Shown in pieces: positions 42,013 through 50,881 of a stretch of 64,000 bases of DNA. The notes under the pieces were generated by a model. It made no database searches. It saw only the letters and a list, made by a program, of their open reading frames with translations, and was not told the DNA's origin. Origin of the DNA: Thermoplasmatales archaeon BRNA1 (GTDB lineage: Archaea; Thermoplasmatota; Thermoplasmata; Methanomassiliicoccales; Methanomethylophilaceae); NCBI GenBank assembly GCA_000350305.1, contig CP002916.1:186001-250000 (forward strand). Direction: 5' to 3'. A program made the position numbers and the translations under genes. Numbering within the stretch: position 1 is the first letter of the stretch; every line of letters begins with the position of its first letter.

Positions 42013-45000
42013 CACTTTGCCATCTCAGGAAATACACGACAGTGGTATTCGCAATTGCACTCGTCGCAGTCGCAATTGCCTATATCGCAACGGACCTGTC
42101 TCAAGCCGACGAAGATCAGCCCCACACAATCACGTTTGACCCCAACACGGGGGAGGCCAAGGAATCCCGTATTTACGTCGCCGAGAACGTAATCGGTTCC
42201 ATATACATCCCCGGTAACGATTTCACAGTCGATGGTGTCGAGTATGAGTACACAAAGGACGGCTATTCTTTTGTCGGATGGTCTGAAAACCCTAATTCCC
42301 TGACCGCAAACATCATGGAGGGTTCTGTATGGGAAGTCCATGCTGACATGACCCTTTATGCGATCTGGGACGCCAATACATATGACGTCACCCTGCACTA
42401 CGGGAACACAACAACTACCATCGGTGTGAAGTACGGGACCACTACGGACACGACCCATATGATGTTTCTCTCTCCGCCTGGGATGAGTGACTATGTGATT
42501 GTTGGGTGGACAACCTACGATATGGTCGCAGAGGGCGAGAAAGATCTCGGAGGAAACGCATATGTCCTCAGATCCGGAGAAGATGTCGAATACTACTCGT
42601 TGAAGATTGCTCTTAAGAGACCGGGAAACGTTGACAACCTCTACCCGGTGTACGCTTACAAATATGATGTCAGCGGCAACGTCTCCGTGAATCTAGGTTC
42701 GGAGGCGACAGGGTGCTACTATATCACCGGTTCGGCTACAAGCGGTGGCGGGGTGAATATCAGCGGAGGATCCCCGACGCTGTATCTTGATTCGCTTACA
42801 CTCGACTTTTCGGCGAGAACGAATTCGAATTCGGCTCCCGTCGTCATAAGCAACGGCGCGGATGTCACGATCGTGACTCTCAGCGACTGCGTCATCAAAG
42901 GGGGATCCAACCAATCTGTGACTCCCAGGCCATCCGCATATGTCGGATATGCGGGAATCAATGTGAAGTCCGGATCTTCTCTGACAATCTCCTCGGCAAG
43001 CATAGGATCGCTTACGGCCACGGGCGGATCGGTTAAAGCCGTGTATGTAAACAGCGGCTGGGGCGGAACAAGATACAACGCATTCGCGGGGGCCGGAATA
43101 GGGGCGGATGGGAGAAACGGCGGCGATGACGGCTGCGGCTCCATCACCATCAACGGAGGGACCGTGACTGCCACGGGCGGATCTGGCTACATACCATACA
43201 ACAACCCGAACTATTACACCGTGATTTCTGGACCAGGCATAGGGGGGTCCGGTGGCACGGTGACCATCACGACGGGCTGTACCGTTGTAGCAGCATCCGG
43301 AAACCTGGCTCGTTATAGCGGGGAGACATACTACACGACAACTGCGGGGATTGCGCGCGATCCGATATATTGCAGCGTCGAGAATGTCGATCCTGATGCC
43401 AACGTTAGCAGGTTCGGACGCAACACTAGCTCCACGTCGGCACAGACGGTGGCCACTCTTTCGTTCCAATTTACCGGAAGCGTTGTCGGCTCAGCCACCA
43501 GTTTTACGATTGATGGGGAAAACACTGTCAACCTCGGCGGAATCGGAATAGATAATGACACGACGATCGAGATTGATGCCTCTCTGATTTCCGACGGGAG
43601 TACGGTGACCATCACCTCCGCCGCAATGAACTACTTTACCGGGACGGCATACGAAACAGACCCCGAGAACCACATGTTCACAGTCAGGAACATCACGATG
43701 AGTACAGATGCCTACACCGGTACCGTATCATTCAGCGTCAACGGCAGCCTGCTAAGCGAACCCATCGGTTACTACGGTGGAGTCTACAACTACTCGGAGA
43801 GCGGCGGCGAGAGCAGTTACAACTTCTACAACAGTTATTCGCTGGTTCTCGCGGCGAACGGTAGTAATCCTCCGTCCACTACCACTGCTACGGTTCGTTT
43901 TGCATTGGTCCTGTACGAAACCTATTCCTTCCTCGGAATGGAGATCAAGTCCGGGAACAACGGGGTTGAGTTCACCGACTATACTGCCGACTATGACTCT
44001 GTTCAGGGCGCTGTGATAATCTCGGCAAACGTCACGCTGGGCTATGGAAGGGATTCGACGATAGCGAACGACTTGTCGTTCACCATAGACAAGAAGAGTT
44101 ACGAGATCACGATACAGAACGTGTACAGCGGAGGGGACTCGTTCCCCGACGGCATTGTGACCTCTGATACTACCGTCCCTTCTGGCATCTCGTGGAACTC
44201 GGGTAATTCCATAGGCACACACAGAGTCTACCACGACGGAACCGTAACATACGTTGTGAATACGAACAACGAGCCGAGACCGTTCCATTTGGATTCCGTT
44301 ATAGTTGACGGCCGTTCGGTAGGATATGCGGATAATGGCGACGGCACATATTCGTTCACGCTCTACAACGTGGTCTCCGACAGGAACATCGCCATCAATT
44401 TCACGGAAACCGTGATAGTCAAGGCGTATGTGCCTGTAGTGCGGGGCACATCGACTGTTATCGGGACCATGATACTGGTCGACGAATCCGGCAACGCTTT
44501 AGCATCGTCTTACGGAAGCGATTCCGATGGAGAATACTACTATGCCGCAATCGAGAAGAACAAGGCTGTCCGTTTCACCGTGGAAATATTCGGGAACGAT
44601 TACGGTCTTGCTGCCGTCTATGCGATTGCATCCGACATGTCAACGACGCGTATCGGTTACCAATCCGGAGGGGATTACATCCTATCCGCTGTAACGTCTG
44701 ACACCTCCTTGGTTGCAGACGTTACCAACCTCACGTACTGGGTTGTCATTAGAAGCGGCTCCACAGACTACCTGTTCAAGGTCCCTGCCGACTCCTATTA
44801 TGCGGCACCCTCGCTGGAAGAGATCGAATCAATCGGCAGCCTGTACATAAAGAGGGGTTATGAGTTCGGCTACTGGGATATAGTGCAGATCCAAGTGGAT
44901 GCGGATCAGAACGTGACGGTGATTGGGGTGGGAGGCGAGGAATCCAAACTTCCCGGGGAGGAGAGGAAGATAGCCTCTGACATAATGTATAAGGCAGTTT

Positions 45001-46805
45001 GGACAGACACCAAGATAAGTTACAGCCTGTCCTTCGATCTCCAGGGCGGAGAAGCAGATAATCCGGATCACTACTTCATCGACGACGGCACAGTCATCCA
45101 GAACCCCACCCGTAAGGGATATGTCTTCGATTACTGGACAGGCACCGGAATCGATGGGACCGCACAATCCATTGTTTTCGATGCGGACACCTACGGCGAC
45201 AGGGCATACGTCGCCCATTGGACAGAGGCGATATTTCTCCAGGTCGAGTTGAGGGACAACAATCTCCACATCAACCCCGATGATGCTGTCATCGAGGTGC
45301 GCAGTTTCCAGTTCGGATCTGCATACGGCAGTCTCCCCATATTCTCCAACTATACCGACGGGTCGGTGACATACATATTCTACGGATGGGCCCTTCCGGA
45401 CGGAACCAAGATTGATTCCAACACCAGAGTGGACATCTACGATGATCAGTACATAGTCATCATCTGGGTGATCAACCACGGCTTCATCATCAACGTCGAC
45501 AACACTTCGACGGGAGGCGTCATCAGCAGCGTCAGTAGCTGCGCGATTGACACCGAGATTACGGTGAACCTGCTCCCCAGTCAGGGATACACGGCCGTGG
45601 GCCTTCTGATCAACGGCGTCCCCGCCGGTGATTTCGTTGCCGGAAGTTCTACATACACCTTCACTCCAGTCAGCAATACCACTCTGAAGGGCGTGTTCCA
45701 GACCATTGAATACACCGTAACGATCTACACGGGCATCGGCCCCGACTACAGCGATACGCCGATTGTGTACACCTATACCGTCAACGATAATCTGACGATT
45801 TCCTCCGCATCCGTGACATCCATACCCGGGTATGCATTTGACGGATGGTCTCTGCATCCTGGCGGCGAGGTGGCTGTGACCAATGCCATCATCATCGAGT
45901 CCCCCACAACGGTAAACTACACCTACTGGGAGGTTTGGCACATCGTCAAATACCACATAACATACGATCCGTTCAGAGGAGATAACGTTTCAGAATTCAG
46001 CATCGGCGATTCGATAACCCTGGTTCCCATCTCCGTCAGCGGGATGTATTTCGCCGGATGGTTCGACAATGAGGAGTATTCCGGGGACCCTGTCGAATCG
46101 TTCACCGCAACCTCTGACCATGATCTGTTCTTCTACGCCAGACTCATCCCGAAGGCGTATGCTCCTGTGGCGGTTGATTTCGTCTACGATGGCAAGCTGA
46201 AGACTGTAGCGTCAGAGAATGAGACCTATTCGGTCCAGCCCGGAGGAGTGATTTCGGCAACCGACGCAGGAACGTACTCGTTCACCCTATCCCTTGCACC
46301 AGGATACATCTGGGATGACGGAACAACTGACTCGAAGGATTATGTTTGGTCCATCTGTTCACGGCACGTGTATGTGATAGCGGATAGCTCCGAGTGGAGA
46401 TTCGGTCAAACGATCGAAATCGGCGGATTCACCGTCATTGGTCTTGCCGACTCCCATATGCTCAGCGCTTCAGCGGCTCCCGAATCAGAGATTGCCGACA
46501 TCGGCACTTACAGGAACATCATCGATCCGGATTCCGTCACCATCATAGACCAGTATGACGACAGCGTCAAGGCGAACTACATAATCCACCTCACCGACGG
46601 AATGATATCGGTCAGTGACCCGATGTACAGTTCGGTGACTGTCACGGTGGAACCAGGGGATGAAGGGGATTCAGATGGTTTCGGAGCATCACTGAGAGAT
46701 CTTCTTGAATCAGACTCCATGAGGAACGTTGCCCCCTTCCTGATTTTGGCTCTATTCCTGATTATACTCTACGCTGCTCTCTCCTGGAGGTGGGATCGTA
46801 CTTGA
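42000..46805 (+). CDS. Large cell-surface adhesin-like protein with Listeria-Bacteroides repeats
   Basis: A protein of about 1600 aa. It has a basic N-terminus and a hydrophobic signal/anchor helix (about residues 11-33), a long Thr/Ser/Gly/Asp-rich beta region (about 190-700), then several flg_new/InlB-B-type repeats recognised by G-Y-x-F-x-G-W or similar (for example near 90-100, 1040-1050, 1280 and 1350) followed by T-L-Y-A-I-W or its variants. A C-terminal membrane helix (about 1573-1592) ends in S-W-R-W-D-R-T. This is an archaeal adhesin-like protein typical of gut methanogens. The start is GTG 42000; TTG 42009, with GGGGTG upstream, is equally possible. Promoter and operator lie at 41782-41827. 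Confidence 0.85.
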   Translation: MRILTLCHLRKYTTVVFAIALVAVAIAYIATDLSQADEDQPHTITFDPNTGEAKESRIYVAENVIGSIYIPGNDFTVDGVEYEYTKDGYSFVGWSENPNSLTANIMEGSVWEVHADMTLYAIWDANTYDVTLHYGNTTTTIGVKYGTTTDTTHMMFLSPPGMSDYVIVGWTTYDMVAEGEKDLGGNAYVLRSGEDVEYYSLKIALKRPGNVDNLYPVYAYKYDVSGNVSVNLGSEATGCYYITGSATSGGGVNISGGSPTLYLDSLTLDFSARTNSNSAPVVISNGADVTIVTLSDCVIKGGSNQSVTPRPSAYVGYAGINVKSGSSLTISSASIGSLTATGGSVKAVYVNSGWGGTRYNAFAGAGIGADGRNGGDDGCGSITINGGTVTATGGSGYIPYNNPNYYTVISGPGIGGSGGTVTITTGCTVVAASGNLARYSGETYYTTTAGIARDPIYCSVENVDPDANVSRFGRNTSSTSAQTVATLSFQFTGSVVGSATSFTIDGENTVNLGGIGIDNDTTIEIDASLISDGSTVTITSAAMNYFTGTAYETDPENHMFTVRNITMSTDAYTGTVSFSVNGSLLSEPIGYYGGVYNYSESGGESSYNFYNSYSLVLAANGSNPPSTTTATVRFALVLYETYSFLGMEIKSGNNGVEFTDYTADYDSVQGAVIISANVTLGYGRDSTIANDLSFTIDKKSYEITIQNVYSGGDSFPDGIVTSDTTVPSGISWNSGNSIGTHRVYHDGTVTYVVNTNNEPRPFHLDSVIVDGRSVGYADNGDGTYSFTLYNVVSDRNIAINFTETVIVKAYVPVVRGTSTVIGTMILVDESGNALASSYGSDSDGEYYYAAIEKNKAVRFTVEIFGNDYGLAAVYAIASDMSTTRIGYQSGGDYILSAVTSDTSLVADVTNLTYWVVIRSGSTDYLFKVPADSYYAAPSLEEIESIGSLYIKRGYEFGYWDIVQIQVDADQNVTVIGVGGEESKLPGEERKIASDIMYKAVWTDTKISYSLSFDLQGGEADNPDHYFIDDGTVIQNPTRKGYVFDYWTGTGIDGTAQSIVFDADTYGDRAYVAHWTEAIFLQVELRDNNLHINPDDAVIEVRSFQFGSAYGSLPIFSNYTDGSVTYIFYGWALPDGTKIDSNTRVDIYDDQYIVIIWVINHGFIINVDNTSTGGVISSVSSCAIDTEITVNLLPSQGYTAVGLLINGVPAGDFVAGSSTYTFTPVSNTTLKGVFQTIEYTVTIYTGIGPDYSDTPIVYTYTVNDNLTISSASVTSIPGYAFDGWSLHPGGEVAVTNAIIIESPTTVNYTYWEVWHIVKYHITYDPFRGDNVSEFSIGDSITLVPISVSGMYFAGWFDNEEYSGDPVESFTATSDHDLFFYARLIPKAYAPVAVDFVYDGKLKTVASENETYSVQPGGVISATDAGTYSFTLSLAPGYIWDDGTTDSKDYVWSICSRHVYVIADSSEWRFGQTIEIGGFTVIGLADSHMLSASAAPESEIADIGTYRNIIDPDSVTIIDQYDDSVKANYIIHLTDGMISVSDPMYSSVTVTVEPGDEGDSDGFGASLRDLLESDSMRNVAPFLILALFLIILYAALSWRWDRT

Positions 46806-46860
46806 TTCCTGAAAATGGCGATTCTCTCCATCGACCTGATGGGGCGAAAGGAGTCGAAAC

Positions 46861-47667
46861 ATGTCTGCACTGATTTTCACGGACATTGCGTTAGAGGATC
46901 TCGGGGGCCACCCCTTCGAAGATAAGATTCCCGGAGGGGTTGCGACATGCCATCGCTGGGGGCCTCTTGCATTTAGGCGCATTGATGAAAAAAAGGTTGA
47001 ACTTTTGGCAAAACAGTTCGATAAAGTTGATTTCGGGACGGAAAGAGATCTTCATCTCTATCAGTGCTCTGCAATCGAGAGGGTGTCCGAAAAGATCTAC
47101 TTCAACATGTATGCTGGCATGCACACATGCTACGCCCTTGTTCCGTTTGCTTGCAGATATCTTCGCGATGGCCACTATGTCGCCATTCACATCGGCGATG
47201 AGGGTTGGCATCCTCACTACCACCCAACGATCAACGTAACCGTCTCTCCTGAGGGGATTAGGGATCTTCAACACGGTTTCCTGGACATGGACGGCATGTT
47301 CATTTTCCGGCCGCAGGGAGGGACCTATGAACCTCTTGCTATAATCTTCGACCAAATGTGCCAGGATACCCCCGAAAGATCGGACTGGCATACGTGGATG
47401 CTTCCCAAGAAGGAGACCACGGTCGGAGAACTTGTAACCAGACTCGGGATAAGGTCGGATACTGTTGTGATCCTCAGACCCCTGGATTCCCAGAGGGACG
47501 GCATGCCCTTCGGAAATCATTCGAACATCTGGGAGCTTGTTCACAGGGACTCCGCCTACAAACTGAGCATAGTCGAAGGATACCGTCTTTATTTCAAGAC
47601 ATCCCACGGAGACCCCTCAGCATTCGGTGAGATGGAACCGGAGGTGTACATCAAATTGAAACCATGA
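46861..47667 (+). CDS. Protein of unknown function downstream of the adhesin
   Basis: A 268-aa soluble protein with a good ribosome site (AAAGGAG) upstream of ATG 46861, 55 bp after the adhesin. It is rich in His, Tyr and Trp, with H-I-G-D-E-G-W-H-P-H-Y-H-P near residues 116-128 that could bind metal. No signal peptide or membrane helix is seen, and I recognise no family. It may be co-transcribed with the adhesin. Confidence 0.65.
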   Translation: MSALIFTDIALEDLGGHPFEDKIPGGVATCHRWGPLAFRRIDEKKVELLAKQFDKVDFGTERDLHLYQCSAIERVSEKIYFNMYAGMHTCYALVPFACRYLRDGHYVAIHIGDEGWHPHYHPTINVTVSPEGIRDLQHGFLDMDGMFIFRPQGGTYEPLAIIFDQMCQDTPERSDWHTWMLPKKETTVGELVTRLGIRSDTVVILRPLDSQRDGMPFGNHSNIWELVHRDSAYKLSIVEGYRLYFKTSHGDPSAFGEMEPEVYIKLKP

Positions 47668-47746
47668 CGGCATAAAGAAACATCATTTACTGCCGCTGGA
47701 ATCGGACACATCCTCTTCTGCAGAATCAGGATCGTCCGGAAGCCGG

Positions 47747-48343
47747 TCAGTCATTCTCCAGCTCCTCATTTTTGTCTTCCGCTTCTGTCGTCCAAGAACA
47801 ATTCTCGACCGCATCCTCGGATTCGGGGCTGTCTATGGATGTGAAGCCCCCATATACGTAACCGTTTGTCAGACGTATTTCGGGTTCGTCGTAAACAATC
47901 ACATACATTGCAGATCCGTCAAACGTGCTCTTCATGGCCGTCTCGTAATGAGGAGGGCCGTCATCTACTAAGCGACGCAGCTTCCACCAAGAGATTGCAT
48001 TGATCACGGCAAAGAAACAGAAAACCAAGAATGCACCCATGGCGAAAGCATGGGAAACTGTCATGCCCATTACGTCATCGAAGACGTATAATGTGTCTCC
48101 GCCTGCCAGTGTTTTATAGGCCGTCGATAGCGAGCGGTCGATACAATACGCAACGTATGCCGAGCAAAGACCCGCTGCTGCCATGAATACGCCGGACCAT
48201 AGAATCCACTTTGAAGAACGGTATATCCCTTTGCCCAATATTGTACGTCCGCCATCACCAGTGCAACCGTTGCAAACAGTCTCCGTGGAATCATCACACT
48301 GACACTCGTGTCCTTCGGTTGTTCCATCATTCTTTTCGGTCAC
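47747..48343 (-). CDS. Two-helix membrane protein, function unknown
   Basis: 198 aa from GTG 48343, which has GAAGGGGG upstream. There is a Cys-rich N-terminal segment (C-Q-C-D-D, then C-N-G-C, about residues 14-29), two membrane helices (about 45-70 and 100-120), then a soluble C-terminal part with acidic ends. The same frame extends upstream for about 98 codons interrupted by a single TGA at 48458-48460, so this may be the 3' part of a longer damaged gene (see next entry). It diverges from TetR across the operator at 48679. Confidence 0.55.
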   Translation of the reverse strand: MTEKNDGTTEGHECQCDDSTETVCNGCTGDGGRTILGKGIYRSSKWILWSGVFMAAAGLCSAYVAYCIDRSLSTAYKTLAGGDTLYVFDDVMGMTVSHAFAMGAFLVFCFFAVINAISWWKLRRLVDDGPPHYETAMKSTFDGSAMYVIVYDEPEIRLTNGYVYGGFTSIDSPESEDAVENCSWTTEAEDKNEELEND

Positions 48344-48637
48344 ATATAGGCCCCCTTCGGCAAAGGAAAGCTTAGGCAAATGCCGTCCCGAGGAAACAAA
48401 GATTGTTTCGTGGCCGCAGTCTGCGGCTGTTTCCCAATCGAAATTCCTCCAAGAATCTCAGACGTTGACAAATCGACAGTCACCCCATTCCATATCGTGC
48501 CGATCCGTGACGACTCCAGAGGGTGAGACGGCCAACTCTTCCGCAGGAAAAAGAGAACCCGAATCACAACCGTGGGGGTTGCTCTTGACTTCCAAAGTCG
48601 TCCCATAACACCGTATCTGCCGTTGGATTAGCGGCAA
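48344..48637 (-). pseudogene. Upstream in-frame segment interrupted by TGA
   Basis: From TTG 48637 the minus-strand frame reads protein-like sequence (for example C-Y-G-T-T-L-E-V-K and H-D-M-E-W-G-D-C), meets TGA at 48458-48460, and continues (W-R-N-F-D-W-E-T-A-A-D) into the membrane-protein frame. A competing 88-aa frame from ATG 48606 ends at 48340 in a GTGA overlap but has a shadow-like composition. A nonsense mutation is the simplest reading. Confidence 0.4.
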
Positions 48638-48678
48638 TACGTTGTGTTTTTAGACATTTAACAAATCGTTATGTGAAC

Positions 48679-48700
48679 AATCACTCACTACAAAGTGATT
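48679..48700. promoter_or_regulatory. Operator-like site between divergent promoters, copy 2
   Basis: It begins AATCACTCACT and has the perfect inverted repeat AATCACT/AGTGATT (48679-48685 and 48694-48700). Its centre is about 30 bp from the TetR TATA box (48716-48723) and about 31 bp from a minus-strand TATA-like element (48655-48661). The spacing mirrors copy 1 at 41782. Confidence 0.7.
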
Positions 48701-48746
48701 GGTTGCACACCTCTGATATTTATGTAGTGCAGACGATGGAAATGGG

Positions 48747-49322
48747 ATGGCGAATAAGAAGGGGGAGATAATAGATACGACAATACGCCACATTGCCGAA
48801 CGGGGTGACTCTTTTTCCACGGCACAGATCGCATCTGAAATCGGATGTTCTCAATCACTGATATTCAGGTACTACAGGTCAAAGGATCATTTGATGTCGG
48901 AATGTTTCGACAGGATATGCCACGAACTGAAGGTGATTTTCAAAAGTGTGAAAGTTCCAGACGTTCTGGTCCGCGAGTCGGTCATCGAATACATGGTTAA
49001 TGTCTAGGAAGCATATTGTGACCGGCTGGAATCCAACGACCATGTCGCCAAGGCCTACATATTCTTCGTAAGCACTGGCAGACGATTTCCTCATGGCTTC
49101 AGAACCGCTGATGCCGTTCTGAAGAACATACTTAGGCAGGACTATGATCGCTTGAAGAAGGCCTATCCGGATTTCGATTTCGTAGCCGGTTACATCATAA
49201 TGATATCCAACCTCATAGCAACCGGCAAATTCATCGACCGGACATAGTGCGATGACGTGATGGCAAAACTCGAAGAGATCCTCAAATACGGCATTTTGGG
49301 AATCGAAGGGAAAAAAGATTGA
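48747..49322 (+). CDS. TetR-family regulator with two in-frame TAG codons
   Basis: Reading both TAG codons (49005-49007, codon 87; 49245-49247, codon 167) as amino acids gives 191 aa ending at TGA 49320-49322, the usual TetR length. Residues 8-57 form the HTH domain (T-A-Q-I-A-S-E-I-G-C-S-Q-S-L-I-F-R-Y-Y-R-S-K-D-H-L). The part after codon 87 is helical with A-K-A-Y-I-F-F-V and a final A-K-L-E-E-I-L-K-Y-G-I, typical of TetR ligand/dimerisation domains. Stopping at the first TAG would leave only the DNA-binding domain. Its promoter contains an inverted repeat, so autoregulation is likely. TATA spacing suggests a leaderless mRNA. Confidence 0.8.
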
Positions 49323-49447
49323 CCCATTGCAACCGTTAGAATGCACGGATGTTGAAGGGCCCCCTGTGCGCATTCCGAACATATATTTCCCCTTACCGTT
49401 GACCGTTCGTTGGTCGTGAACGCCACCGGGGCGGAATTTGATTTTCG
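49323..49447. other. Short region without a supported gene
   Basis: Between TetR and the recombinase remnant I see no intact gene. A short frame ending at 49455 may be further upstream debris of the recombinase. Confidence 0.35.
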
Positions 49448-49611
49448 TAGCTGAGGCAAACCTTTGCGCAGTACCTGATTGACGAAGGCTTCCGACGGAT
49501 CATGTCGCAGTGACCCTCGGACATTCCAGTTGCAAAACCACTGAATGTTCTTATGCGAGACCTCGCGACGACAGGATCGTCGCGGAGATTGTGAAGAAAT
49601 GGTGTGATTGA
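49448..49611 (+). pseudogene. Tyrosine recombinase (integrase) C-terminal remnant, frameshifted
   Basis: One frame reads L-R-Q-T-F-A-Q-Y-L-I-D-E-G-F-R-R-I (from 49451), like the L-R-H-T-F-A-T-x-L motif of tyrosine recombinases. A second frame continues V-T-L-G-H-S-S-C-K-T-T-E, then S-Y-A-R-P-R-D-D-R-I-V-A-E-I, and stops at TGA 49609-49611. This is the L-G-H-S-S-x-x-T-T-x-x-Y catalytic end, with the tyrosine in Y-A-R. The frame breaks near 49500 and the rest of the gene is missing, so it is a decayed integrase. Confidence 0.65.
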
Positions 49612-49684
49612 AAATGAAACCGATTAGAACATACGCCAGCGGCCTCGGGTTAAATGCGCGTCCTCCCGTACCGATTCTGGTGCT

Positions 49685-50881
49685 TCAGTCGTCCCCGTCC
49701 TCTTCGTCGGGGTCGTAGTGCACGGCCTTCCTGACGTCCGAGACGGGCACATCGTAATCGATGGCGTTGCGGAGGAGGTCCTCGTACTCGGGCTTCCACT
49801 TGCGGTAGCCGAACCCCTCGGAGACCTTGATCCTCACGTCGCCGAACTCGGTGCGGTAGGATTCGAAGCGGGAATGCATCTCGTAACGCTCGCAGACGTG
49901 GGTCCTGACGCCTATGGTCGATGTATGCGCCAGGATGGTCATGGCAAGGTCCTCCTCATCCTCCTCGCGGCAGATGCAGGTAAGGAGGTATCCTGGCCTG
50001 CTCTTCTTCATGATGCAGCCGGTGATGAAAGCATCCAGGGCACCGGCCTCCATGAGGATGTCGATGACCGATCCCATGTCCTCGGGGCTCATGTCGTCTA
50101 TGTTGCAGCTGAGCTCCTTCACGACCGGGAGGTCGCCATCGACCTCGCCGATGAATGCGCGGACCATATTCGCGATGCCCATGTCCTTCTTGCCCAGGCC
50201 GTATCCCATGTCCTCGAACTCCATGAGCGGGAGCTGTCCGAAGGATTCTGCGAAGTGCTTGACTATGGCGGCCCCGGTGGGGGTGGTGAACTCCCCCTCG
50301 GCGTCCCCGGCGTATATCGACATCCCCTGGAGGATGTAGGCGGTGGCGGGGGCGGGGACCGGAAGGGTCCCGTGGGCGCAGACGACCTCCCCGTATCCGG
50401 TACGGAGAGGGGAGGCGATTATCGTCGCGGGAGCGAGCCTCTCGATGAGCATGCACACCCCGACGACGTCGGCGATGGCGTCGAGGGCACCCACCTCATG
50501 GAAGTGGACCTCGTTCACGGGCTTGCCGTGGACGTTGGACTCGGCCTCTGCGATGATGGCGTATATCGCGGCGGCGTCGCTCTTGACGCGGTCGGAGACG
50601 TTCAGGGAACCGATGAGCTTGAAGACGTCGCCCACCATGTGGTGCTGGTGCTTCTTCTCGTTCTCGACGTCCCCCTCCTCGACACCCCCGCAGCTGATGG
50701 AGACGCGGATGCCCGAGATCTTCGATTTCTCGTCGATGCTGACGTTGCAGACGATCCCGGGGATGCCCAGCCCCTCGATCATGCCCTTGAGCTCGAAGGG
50801 GTCTTTCAGAAGGTCGGCCAGAGCTCCGAGCAGCATGTCGCCGGAAACGCCGGCGTTGCATTCCAAGTAAAGGGTCCTCAT
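49685..50881 (-). CDS. larC: Nickel-pincer cofactor synthesis protein LarC
   Basis: A 398-aa protein of the LarC (DUF111) family, which uses CTP to insert nickel into the pyridinium bis-thiocarboxylate cofactor. Family features include the N-terminus L-Y-L-E-C-N-A-G-V-S-G-D-M-L, the His-containing V-H-F-H-E-V-G-A-L-D-A-I-A-D near residues 127-140 and S-C-N-I-D-D-M-S-P-E near 263-272. Unlike some bacterial genes it is one continuous frame, with no programmed shift. The start ATG 50881 overlaps the larB stop (ATGA). The acidic tail E-E-D-G-D-D is short. Confidence 0.92.
   Translation of the reverse strand: MRTLYLECNAGVSGDMLLGALADLLKDPFELKGMIEGLGIPGIVCNVSIDEKSKISGIRVSISCGGVEEGDVENEKKHQHHMVGDVFKLIGSLNVSDRVKSDAAAIYAIIAEAESNVHGKPVNEVHFHEVGALDAIADVVGVCMLIERLAPATIIASPLRTGYGEVVCAHGTLPVPAPATAYILQGMSIYAGDAEGEFTTPTGAAIVKHFAESFGQLPLMEFEDMGYGLGKKDMGIANMVRAFIGEVDGDLPVVKELSCNIDDMSPEDMGSVIDILMEAGALDAFITGCIMKKSRPGYLLTCICREEDEEDLAMTILAHTSTIGVRTHVCERYEMHSRFESYRTEFGDVRIKVSEGFGYRKWKPEYEDLLRNAIDYDVPVSDVRKAVHYDPDEEDGDD

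Noticed and set aside
48340-48606. 88-codon minus-strand frame upstream of the membrane protein
   Set aside because: Ser/Arg/Pro/Leu-rich shadow-like composition; the overlapping frame continuous with the membrane protein looks more like real protein, although the GTGA overlap kept this as an alternative.
48747-49322. TetR gene as a simple pseudogene
   Set aside because: Both interruptions are TAG, none is TGA, TAA or a frameshift, and the sequence between and after them keeps TetR character; random decay would not favour TAG only.
40193-49611. Direct repeat (att sites) of the tRNA-Leu 3' end
   Set aside because: I looked for a copy of the T-arm/acceptor sequence near the recombinase remnant and found none.
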